DNA from: Apteryx mantelli
Lineage: Eukaryota; Chordata; Aves; Apterygiformes; Apterygidae
Direction: 5' to 3'
Length of the DNA: 64,000 nt
Assembly: GCF_036417845.1 (NCBI RefSeq)
Contig: NC_090013.1
Span: 1,183,001-1,247,000 of the forward strand
Made by a program: the position numbers and the translations under genes. The notes below the pieces were generated by a model, which saw only the letters and a list, made by a program, of their open reading frames with translations, did no database searches and was not told the DNA's origin. How positions within the stretch are numbered: the stretch's first letter is position 1; each line of letters begins with the position of its first letter. Of this stretch, positions 44,601 to 56,600 are shown one piece after another.

Positions 44601-47600
44601 CCCTCGGGGAGCGGGACACGGTGCGCTCAACTCCGCGACGTTTGTTGCTCAGGCCCCCTCGGTGCTTCTGAATCCCCCCGGGTGCTTTGCAGTGCTTCTG
44701 CCGAGCTGTTTTCCTTGCGCTTTATTTTTGCTGCTCGTTTCCCAAGGGAAAACAACGGCGACAGCGGTTTATCGCGTGAATTCTTGCTCTTGGGAACGCG
44801 CTGCGCCGCTGCAGGGGCGGCAGATACCTTCTCCACTCCTTTGTGCCGGGTCGTTAATACCCGAGCGTTTTATCTAGTGGTTTCTTTTTTTGCGTTTCGG
44901 TTTCAAAGGTAGATGTCCAACTTTAATCCCCGCCCTCTTAAATCACCTTGACGAGAGAAAGCTTGAGAGCCTTGCTTAACCCAGATTTCTCTGTTCCTAT
45001 AAAAGAAAATTACCGTCGTGATAATACCTGTATAGATACAACATGCCCTACGTATTTGCAAGCAAGACACCAAAGCGTACGGGTGCAGTTAAAAGCCGGG
45101 CGGCTTTTAGTATCCGTAATCTGGAGGCGCAGCCCACGGAGAGCCCGCAAACGAAGCGGTCGGGCTGTTTTCGCCGAGGTTACAGACCGCGTAACCTCCG
45201 TCAACCTCGACGCAGCGGGGCTGAGGCCGTATTGTGGTGCCGCTTGGCTGTTTTTTGCCTCCTGCGGTTTTTCGATAATGCGGAGAGAGGCCGAGGGGAG
45301 GGAGGGGAAAAAAGGGATTTAAAAAGCGCACATGTGCTGTAGATCCTTGGTCAGCCCGGAGCAGGTTTGCGCAGGGATACGTCTGCAGGATAAACGTTTC
45401 GCGAAATCGGGGCGTCTTGTATTTTAAGCGCTTTCAGGGAAACACCTGAATATGTTGCTTTAGTCTTCAAAATTCATTTTAGGAGACGCTCCCGTGGTTT
45501 CGTTGCTGGTTGGGGAAACACGGAGCTTGTTTCTATCCCAAAGCTGGCAGATGCCCTTCCAGCAGCTCAGAGTTTGCCAAGCTCGTTGCAGGTCTTTTGG
45601 GGTGCTCGAATGTCCATGCCTTTCCGCAGCTCGCCGATGAGTATAATTTTACCGGCAAACGCAGCCATCCTAGGAAAAGGCAACTTCCGCTGGTGCAGCA
45701 TCCTCTAGACTCGACGCCTCCGCTGAGGTAGTTTGCCAGAGGCGATGGCTGTTCGCGTCTTGGCTGGATGTAGCGATGTCAAGTACCTTTAAAACTGATT
45801 TTTTTTCCTTCGGAAACGCACCACGTTTTTTTCAAGTCTCTGTCTCAAAGCGTCTTGTTGCGCTTTTAGACTGATTCAAACCAAATTTCATCTGGAACAA
45901 AGCGTTTGTTGCTTCAGGCGCGTCTCCCAAACAACAAGAGAACAAGCGCAATCAAGGACATGGTGGGTTTTAGGGTTAATTAAAGGAAGAAACTAAAACC
46001 GTTGGAACGCCGTAGGTGACTGGAGAAAACCCCCGATCCTTATAATAGCTCGATTTTTATTTTATTTTTTTGCAGGTTATGGCACCTGGAATACTGGGAC
46101 CACCAATACTCAAGGTAAATTCCATATATGTATTTATATAAAACGTATCCGGGATCTATTTTAGGTTATAACTTACTTCTCTCTCTCCTTCTCCCTAGGA
46201 TTTAACTTTTCTTTCTCTTGGGGCAGAGTAGTGTAGTATTGTACTGCTTTTTGTTGACGTGTAACCTTCATTCTCCTCTACCTAGTAACTCTATGCTTGT
46301 TTTTCTGGGTTTTGGGGGTTTTTTTGTTTGTTTTTTAAAAGCTTCATCCCATCATCTCACGACACATTCCAATTTCCGCCTTTTGAGGGTTGTCTGTTGG
46401 AGGAACTACCTTAGGACCGGCCTCGATCTCACGTACGGCAATAAAGCGCTTTGTTTTATCGCTCGTTAGCGTCGTAAAACGAAGCGTGTCCTGAAGCGTT
46501 TGCCCCAGTGGGACTCTCGGCTTTGAACTTCTTTCCGGCCCAGACAATCGGGGAAGAAGCAAGACGCTTCCATGAGTAATATAATCTTCCCGAACGCCTT
46601 TGCCGCAGTTTCGCTGCCGAGCGCGCGTTGAAACCGAAACCGTTAATACGAAATTGCAGCCTGGGTTCCGTGTCCTTGCTGCTTCGTGGCTCGGATGTGG
46701 AAAAAAATAAGAGCCGACTGTGGTCGTGAACCGTTGTGCGGTTCCTCCGGGTGTAGCTCGAGGCGAGAGCGGAACGGCAGGTGGTTACGGTCTCCCGTAG
46801 GCTAAGAATAGCGCTTCAGTACCGAAACGCAGGAATTCGGACTCGGCCCGGGTACTATGGGACGTGTTACTTGAGATTTTTTTAATTTGTTTATCTATTT
46901 TAATGGAATCATTTGCGGGTTTGAAACCACAAATGTCAGGTTAGATATTTGAAAGTGTTACAAAGAGGGTCTCTATCTCTCTATCCATATATATAAAATC
47001 CATTTCATTTTCATAAATAGCTCTTGGAAGTACTGGCTTCTTTCTTTCCCGATCTGTGCAAAAAGCTACATAATATTTACAACCATTATCCGGAATTCTG
47101 TATGTTTAGTCGTGAGCTCACGACTTCTACGCCCGGTCGCTTTTAGCGCTGAAACGGTCTTTCTTTTGCCCCGTGCAGGTACCTACGCGACGAATGCGAC
47201 GAGCTGGCAAGGTAGGTGTTAAATCCGTTGTGCTGTTTCCGCGCTCTCCTCAGCCTCTCGCGTTGGCCTGAACACGCGGAGCTGTTTTTTCCGCCTCGCG
47301 GGCTGCCTCCGCTTGGGAATTAAAAGTAAGCGCGGATGTGCTTTTGAGCGGCTTGGCCTCGCTCCTTCCTCGTGGCGCGCGGTTAGAGCATCCGAAGCGC
47401 GGAGCGGCTTCCGGGAAAAGCCCTCGATTATTGTCACCTCGCTCCGTGATCACGTGCGTTTTGGTTTTCCCTTTTTGCTGAAGAGAAACTTTATCCTGAC
47501 CAGAAGCCGACTTACACTTGAAACGGAAGAATTAATTCGTGGATTAGGAAAGCTCGCTTATCTTACGCCTCCGCTGCTCGTTTGAGCTGGGATAGCCGGA

Positions 47601-50600
47601 TGTGCGGGTTAATAAAATAATACCGACGAGGTTTTATTCCCCCCCTCGCAGCCCTTGTTACGCCAACATCTTGACGGTATATAAATGCAGTTGTCCGCTA
47701 GCGCTTGCTCAATAAACCGTCTTTTGCATTTCTCTAATAAACCTTTCCTCTCGGAGCAGCGTTTAGTTAATTAGCCTTCGTTTGAATAGTCTGGCTGGTT
47801 TCGGCTATTTTTAACGCCTTCCCCGGGGAAGAGCTAATGCCTGAGATCCTTTAAGGAACTATTATTTCCTTGGTCCTCGCAGTACGGAATTAAATATCGC
47901 ACTGCACGTTGGGCTGTGGATTGCAACCTCCCAGGCCAAGTCACGTGTAAAAATGAGGTTTTTTTTCTTTCTTCTGTGATTTCTCTCTGTCTTTGTAAAG
48001 CCTGGGATGCGGAGGCGAGGACTAACACCCTGTCGCGCTAGGTCTTGTGCAAATACAGACTAGAAACGCGGTCCCCGCTGCGCAGAGCTTACGACCTGAA
48101 TCAAACCAAAAAGTCCCCAGATGGAAGCGGGCAGATGGGGGGAAAACGCGACGGAACGGCGAGGCAGCGGGGCGCCGCAGGCGGCGGGATCGGCGCCCCG
48201 GCGGCCTTAACCGTTGTCAATTTTATTGTAGGCGCCGCGGCCAAGGAGAATTATGAGGGATCTTCGTGGCACTCTTGGCAGTCGCTTTACGGGAGCCCTA
48301 GGAGTGACGTAGCGAAGGGTACGACAGGTCAGAAGCAGCAATCGAAGAGCTGGGAGAGGAAACTCGCTTTTTTTTGTTATAAGCTCAGCTTAAGACGTGT
48401 TTCTCTTAGAGCAGGGCCCCTCCGGGTGGCGGTTTGGCGAGCGGGGAGCGCGTCGAGGTGTTTCGGGTCTCGGCGGGCGCAGGGGCCGCAAGCGCGGCTG
48501 CGGCGCGTTGCTCTTCCCTTGACGTCGCGCTGGCTTGCCGCTTTATGCTCTTTATTACTCACCGCTTTGATTTTTGTTTTTTTTTTCCTGGTTAAACTTC
48601 CTAGCTTCGGTCGCCTCGGCCGGATACGCGGTGACGCGCCCGGCGGCGTGGTCCCCTTCGATATTTTTGTTGGGCCGCGCGCCGCGGGTGGCTTAGGCGG
48701 ACAAAGCGCCCAGTGACGCGCGCTGAGCTTGTTGGAAAATCCCTAGCGGGCACCAGTAGCGCTCCGTTTCCTAGCGGTGAAAATTGCCGGAAGGAACCTG
48801 GAGCTTTTAGGGTTGGGGTTGAAGGCGAAACTTCGGACTTTCGATTGACACGTTTCATTTTAAGAAAGCGGATTTCCTTTAAGGAGCAAAGCCCAGCTGC
48901 AACCTTGCCTGGTGGGGTCCGTAGCATCCAAACCCTTCTTCCAGATACCCGTGTCTTTAGGATACTATATTTAAATTGATATTTTTCCCCTTTTCTGCCA
49001 GGTTATGAAAGTTATGACTATTACAACACCCAAACCTCCGCCGCTAACACAGCGGCCACGTACAACTATGGGGCGGCAGCTGCTGCCACCTCCAGTACTT
49101 GGGAGACTCCCAAAACTTCCGACATGAGCATGAACGCCGACGTCAACACCAGCATGTCCGTCGCGTCGTACGGCACCGAGACCGGGCCGAACGAGAACTC
49201 GGATTCCATCATAGCCAAAATTAACCAGCGTTTAGATATGCTGTCGAAGGAGGGCAGCGGCGGGACGGGCGAAGGCATGGAAGACCAGGAGAGGTGACCG
49301 TTAGGCTCGTTTCTTTTATAGTAAAAATTAACGTTCCGTCATCGCCGTAACTTCAGATTAAGCCGCTCTAATTGCATCGGCGTGATTCAGCGTTTGTTTT
49401 TGAGAAAACAAGCTCGATTGCATGCTGTTACTTTATTCTTTTTACCTGTCCTGATTTTCTTTTTTAATTATATACGGGTATGTACGTATCGGGCATTAAA
49501 AGCCGCTTCCATCGTTGATTGAATTAATGCGTTTTTACAGGCAGTTTTTTATTTACATTTTTCCCGTTTCTTAAAGTATCTTTTCATATGCGTTTTTTTT
49601 TATCTCTCACGTCTGTCTAGTACTTTTTTTTTTCTTTTTTCCTCCCGCTGTGTTAAATTATGCCAGTCTGGAGAGCTGTCGCCTTTTGGCGCACGCTTTG
49701 CTGCTCGAATGGTAACAGGCGTCCTGGCAAGAGTTACCGAATAAACGAAGCTTCACCTTTCCCCGCCGTTTGATGCTTGCTGCTTTGGTCAGCCGAGGCG
49801 TTGCCGATTAATGCTTTATCTGCGTTAATTCCCTGCCCCGAGGCACGGCTCGGCGTTCCCTCTGAAGGACGGGATTGCCCGTTTTGCTTTGACGTCCCCT
49901 TTTTCCGCGGCGGAGGTTCTTTGCTAGGCGGCACCTCCCCTTTCGCTTCTAAATTGCTGACCCCGAAAATGAGAAACGGCGTTTTCTTTTGGCTTTGCCT
50001 CCGCGCGGGTCGCCGTCGGGAAGCTTTTGGGACACGCTTTTTGACGAAGGAAGCGTAATTCGGACCGATTTGATGCTGTAGTGCTATATAGCTAGTAAGG
50101 TTACGACGTCCCCAAAGGGTTTCTGATTGGATATTTGTGCGGAAAGCACAACTTTTGTTTGGTTGAGGTTCTTTTTTTCCCAAGCTATCCAGGACTAAGG
50201 AAAAGATGACGTGGAAGAAAAGTGGTCAGTGAGCAAGGTTTAAATAATTTTATTCTGTTCTAGCTAAGAGCATTTGGATTGTGATAATAAATAGGTACAA
50301 ATGGTTGTATGACGTGTGGGACCGTTGTTCTAGCTGCTGACCGTTCCCTCCTCGCTGTGCAGCTCTTTCAGATTCGAGTCTTTTGAATCGTATGACTCGA
50401 GGTCTTCGATGAATGACCGCGACATGTACAGATCTGGCTACGACTACGGGGAAGTGGGAAGCGATCGGAACGATTCCTTCGGCAGCCAGTTCGACGGCCG
50501 CCGGGATCAGTCGCGCAACCGAGGAAACAACTACGGCCTCATCCGAGGCAGGGGCCAGAACCGCGTGCAGAATCGGGGGCGCCTCAACGCTTTCAATCGC

Positions 50601-53600
50601 AGCGACCACTTCATGCCCTCCTCCAGTACGGAGCGCCTGTCGGCTCGCTGGAACGAGTTGAACTACATGGGTGGGCGCGGGATGGGTGGGCCCGGTCCCA
50701 ACAGGCTCCCTTCTCTCTTCTCCCAAGCCCTTGTCCCCGATTACGGCGACTATGGCGACTACGGTGACTACGGCGACTATGGCGATTACGGAGATTACGG
50801 CGATTATGGCGACTACGGCGACTATGGGGACTATGGAGACTATGACTATGGCATGATGGGCATGTCGGGCATGGGAATGGGACGGTACGGCAACGTGCCG
50901 TACGGCATGGGGCGGCAACGAAGCCGAGACAGAGTGAGTACGGTGCCGTGGCACCTGAACACTCTCACGGTAAGTCGTCGCCGTTTTTCCTGGAAAACTC
51001 CGCTCGGCTTGTTTTTTTGCTCCCGCAGTTGACCTCGGCACCAGGCTTTGCTGTTAATCCGTAGAATTCAGGGTGTTTTTTTCGCTTCCACTGCGGAAAA
51101 ATTTAAGTCCTCCCAGATGGAGCAAAGTGTCACCGGCTCATGTGTACCTGTGTTTTTTTTTGGAAATAAGATAGAGCCTCTGAATGCTTCCCCGGTTCAG
51201 AATCGGCTCCGGAGGGTGGCGGGACGCTAATTTGTTCGTTCCACTTAGCTATAAGCAAGGCGGCAAATCCTTTTGTAGCTAAATAAAAGTCTCTTGGGTC
51301 AGGCGGGCTTAAACTCTTCGGGGAGCTGCGGCAGAGGGGTGGAACGTTTTGCTAAGTTCTCCGGCACCCGGAGCTGATCATTTCTTCCAACTTTAGCCCA
51401 AAAGGAGAGGTTTCCGCAACCGTTCAGGAGGGCGATCGGATAGCGAAGGAGGCCGCAAGCGAAAACAGTCCCAAAGCGGAGATGAGCCAGAGAGCAAACA
51501 GGCAAAGACCGACAGCGAAGGAGACGACACTGAGAACGGTACGTGCCTGCCTTCGTACTCTGATATTAGTCGCTTTTTTCCCCCTGCACACACGTTTTTG
51601 AGCGTTTTCTCTTTCAACTGACTGTTGTTCGTTAAATTTCGACGCTGTTGTACTCGTTAGTCTCTGGCGTCGCTAACGTCGTCGTACTCCTGTAAGTGCC
51701 GCCTTGTGCACTGTCTTTATAGTAGTGTTTTATGGCCTGGAACAAAATTAATGCTCGAGGTAGGCGCCATAAAAGTAATGACAGTTTGCAGCAGCAGCTG
51801 ACGGGCAAGGAGGAAATGGGACGTCGAGCAATTTGACGTCTTTGCTAGGGTTTTGAGCCGTTATCCCAGGACTTGGCGACTTGCTGGATACCAGCAGGGC
51901 CCCTTGCGGTCTTAAGCGGGAGAAAAGACTTCCCCCAGCACCAGCTAAATGATTTTTTTGTGTGCAGCAGATGAGGGCGAAGGAGAGGAAAAATCGGGAG
52001 ATGAAGCTGACAAAGGTGTAAGTAACTTTTTGTTTTAGTTTTGTGACAAATGTGGGAGCATTTAAAGCACTATAGCGGTTTCCTCCGTTCCCTTGACAGT
52101 GTCGTAGGCAGAATTGTTAAAACGATCCAGAACTAGTGTTCTGAACACGTATATATTCTGAAAGTTCTTGTTTTTCGTAATTAAAGGGTTACTGGCAGGT
52201 TCCTTGGCGCGGAGGTGCTTTTGCCAAGGTCCTGAAAGCGCCGTAGCGCGAGACTTAGGGCCCCGCACCCGTACTCCTGCTCCTGGCTCTACCGCCGAGT
52301 CTCGTTAGGGCTAAGTTCCAATTAGGGGTTGGCTGCTTTACTGCCTTTGGTTTGTTTGCCGGGTTGGATGGGGCACGTTGTCACTTGTCCTCCGTGACTT
52401 GTGACCGGACGCAGTCTCTAGCAAGGTGCTACGTGAAGGAGTGACTTCTGTGAAGCGTTTCAATTCTGACAGAAGCGATATGGTTACGCCTCGCTATTAT
52501 TTTGTAAATGTTGTGATTACAAGTGTTGACATTTAATGCCCAAGTGATGCAACCCTTCCTCTGCTCTGCCGTCCTGCTGGTGGCAGGATGGACTGTGACG
52601 CTTCCAAATCATGATAAATGACAACGGTGTCCTTCTTTTTTTGTTGTTTTCCAGGAGAATGGGAGTTGTGGCGATTTGGCGAAGGAAGGTAGGGTGGCTC
52701 CGCCAGCGCACGGGCTTCCTGTGAACCGGATACACTCCAAACCGGTGTGCTTTGCCTTTTGGCACTATCTAGAGGGCTTTTTTTGGTCCAAAACCGAGGC
52801 AGCTCCTGCTGTGACCTGTTACGCAGTCGGTCCAGGGCTCCAGTAGATGTGCCGCTGCCCATGGGGGTTGTTTTGCGGGGTAGTAACGAAGTGGCCGCGC
52901 TCCTAGGCTGCTTCGTACGGACGGTTGCTGCCCGTACGAACGGATAGGAAGAGAGGAAGTATTAGCCGTAACATCAGTTTATCTTCCTGCCCGGCTTGGA
53001 TGAGGTTGGTGAGGAAGCACAGATCTAGCCGCGGGGCAGAAAAACACCAAAATCGTCCCAAAACAAATCACTTTCGCTGGTGACTTCGCTCAGTACCCTA
53101 AACCCTGGGTTTTTTATCAAATAGATGGGACTATATCAAAGTATGTCAGATATTTAAAACCTGGATGGTCTAGAGTAGCCGAAACCACTTTGGCTGCTTT
53201 GGGATTTAATTCTTTGGTGTTTGGACCAAGGGTTGTGCCCCGCTTGAAGGAGTTGGGTGCAGGGGGACGCCGCCTCTGTGAGTTCTCACACGCGTTGGCG
53301 GTGGTTTGCTCTCAGGAAGGACTTAGCTCGAACGTCGTCGATGACGTTCGCTTGGCCTGGTTGGGTCTTTGCTTTAGGACTTCGTTCTCTTGGCTCGAGG
53401 ATTTATCTAGCTCTTCTGAGCTCCGTAGCTCCCTGCATGTTTGAAGTTACGATTGTTCTCCACGCGGAGCAGAGGAGTCGGAGCTTGTTAAACGCTGAAG
53501 TGGAGAGGCACGCGCTAAGCGGATTATACTTTTTAGTTTAGGACACGTCAACCCCAAGCATATTTCGCCTTTACGGAGTGACCCGGGGGAACAGCGTGAA

Positions 53601-56600
53601 TAGCTGCTGTTGCCTCTTTTAGATTATTCTCAGGATTGAACCCGAGGTGCAGCCGGATGTTCAATTTTTGTAGAAGCCTCTGATAAGCGGGTCTTGTCCT
53701 ACAGTGGAAGTTCTGGTCTCTGCGCTCCTTCGCCTGGAGACGTTGCGGGCAAATTATTACCCGAGCGTGTTCCGTGAGGCCGATAGACCTTGCACCCAGT
53801 TCTTGCAGCTTCCTACCCTAAAATACTGCGGAGATTGAGCCAGTTAAATCCCTGCTTCTCTGCTGCTTTCCCTGTAATTACCAAAGCTATTGGGAAGGCA
53901 ACGTAAGTAGACCTAAAACCGTCCTAAAGAAGCAGAACTGCCGCTCGGGCGCTAATAACATCTGTGCTGCCTTTTTTTTTTACTGAACTTTCCTAAGTAG
54001 CTTTTTCCAGCCCTGTGGAAAAACAGATAAAGAGGAAGAAAAGAGAGCGCAGGGAGAAATAATAGCTCTTCCCGAGGAAGTGAAAGAGGGAGGTGTCTTT
54101 GCAGCAGGGTTTCTGGGGCACCGCGAAAGTCGGGACTCTCGTGACCGCTCTTTCCGGTAACCGCGTGTCTTGTCGCTGTCTACAAAGGCTTAAGTTACTG
54201 TGGGAACTTGAGGGAGTTGGAGGAGGATGGTTTTATGCTGGAGACCTGAGAAAAGAGGCTGCCGCTTACCTGCGGTCCGGAAGCTGACTTGTGGGAGGGA
54301 GGGAAAAACGGAAGAGCTGCCGGAGACCGGGAGAAGTTACGACTTCCTGAAGCCAAGGGAAAATAGGAGGCTGAGGAACTGGGCTCCCGAAATACCTCGG
54401 CCAGCAAAGTGTGTGGACGCGAGCTGTTGCACAGCAACTCTGAATTTTTCCCTAGCATCTGGAGATGGCTGTGAAGATGATGATGAGGAGGTGAAGAAGA
54501 AGAGGGAGAAGCAGCGGAGGAGAGATAGGATGCGTGATCGGGCGATGGACAGGTAAGAGGAGTGACAGGCCGGTCCCTTGCCAGCACTTTTGTGAAGAGT
54601 CACTGTAATATTTGAATTATCCTTATAATATTTAGCCAGAATATTCCTCTGGGCAGACGTGGGAGAAATCTGAAGTGCTAGAGGATCATGTTTTGGGGCT
54701 CTGCATTCTGATTTTGGCTTTTTTTCCCTTTTTTTTTTCCCCTCTTGTGTGTTTTATGACCCCTCTAAAATGAGGGGAGTAACGTGCTGTTTAAAAAAAG
54801 AGATGAATGTAGCGTTAGAAATGCCGAAGGGTGTAATAAGCGGCTGTAGATGCAGCCTTGCCGTTTAAGTAATACGGCAAGTGGTTTAAAGACAGACTAA
54901 CCAGTTCGCGGTCTTCTGCGACGTCTTAAAAGCTGCGTTGGATCACACAGGTTGTCCATCTATCCCAGTATCCCACCTGGGAGCGGCCGGTGAAGGGTGC
55001 CAAGGGAACCCGGTAGCGATACGTCCCCGAACGCTCAATCAGCACCTGGGGTTTCCGTACCTCAGGGGTTTCCCAAACCTGGGAGAGCATTTTCCTGTTT
55101 AAGAGGGTTGAACTCCTCTCTTGCCCTGTGAGTTTGTCCCGTTTCTTTTAAACCCGTGCAGGGTTTTAGCGTACGCTGCTGAAGTGCAGCTTCCTCTTGT
55201 ACGGAGAAGTAGCTACTGTTTAATCCCTGTAGGTTGCCAAAAAGGTTGGGAAGGTGCGCTGGGAAGTAGAATCATATAATCGGAGTAGAATGGTGCTTTG
55301 AATCTTGAGGAAGAAGGTGATAGGTAGAAAACTAAAAGTCTAACTTGCTCCTGATTTGTGGTACGATCGCTCCGCGTAGAATCCAGTTTGCCTGTTCCGT
55401 GTGCAAGTTCCGCAGCTTTGAGGAAGACGAAATCCAGAAACACCTCCAGAGCAAGTTCCACAAAGAGACCTTGCGATACATTGGCACCAAACTTCCCGAC
55501 AAAACCGTGGAGTTTCTGCAGGTACGTGGGCAGCCCGGCGCTGGTTTAACCTTTCGGCGACTTCTCCGCGCGACTGCTGGCCCGTTTTGGGATCTCCCCG
55601 CTCTCGGGAGGAGGGGAAGGGCTTACGAATCCATCCGCGTGCGGCTCCCACTTTGTCGGCTCGCGTCACGTGTTGGCGTATCCCCTGATGACGTCGGTTG
55701 ACGCGATGTGGGTTTCTCATGTGTCGTCGGACAAATAACCGTTTCCCTCCCAAAGGGAATTTCAACGGAAAAGCCGGGAACGAACGTTTTGTCGATTGTC
55801 CTCTCCTTCCTCAGGCGTAGCTGCGTAGATGGCGCAAGAGAGGAGGACTGGGGTGTTTTATTTCCAGCGTTTGGGTTTGGGGGCTGTTGAGTGGCATCTT
55901 TCAAGCACTGAGGAAGACTTTAAATAAAAACGCAAACCTGACGGTGACAAAATAGGCTTCGAGGAGGTGCCGAGTTTGGCTCCGGCTTGGATCTTTCAGG
56001 CTCTTGCTACGGTCGAGATGACGGGGACGAGAAAACGTCTGGGCTCGCCTAGTTGGTCCGCTAACGGCGGTCTTCCTTGCGGGTTTTCTGCAGAGCTCTC
56101 GTTTCCCTTTTGCGCCGCTCGACGGTCTCGGCGAGTTGCGCGGGGGATAGTGAGTCCTGTCCCCTTCCCCTCTAGGAATACATCATCAACAGGAATAAGA
56201 AAATCGAGAAGCGGCGTCAGGAGCTGACGGAGAAAGAGGGCACGAAACAGAAGCCGGATCCGTTTAAGGGTAAGGAGCTGGTCTGGTGTGCGGAGGCCGA
56301 GGGCGGATGCCTGCGTACGTGAGGAACCGCTGCGGTTCGGGGCTCCCGTGTGGGCAGGCCCGGACGCGGGGCGTTTGCAGCCCGTTATCCGTTGCTAATA
56401 GCAGACGGATGCTACGTTAAGCGGGTCCTCAGATGCCCAAGTGCGGCCATCTCCTTCAGCAGAACGCAACCATCTTGCTCTCATCTTGCGCAAGCTGAGA
56501 AAGGGGGAGGTTTCTCCCCAAAATGTGGGAGTGGGGGCGGGCTGATGGGTAGGATTTAATAGCCTGACGGCAGCTAAACCTACAAAATTCACCAGAACCT

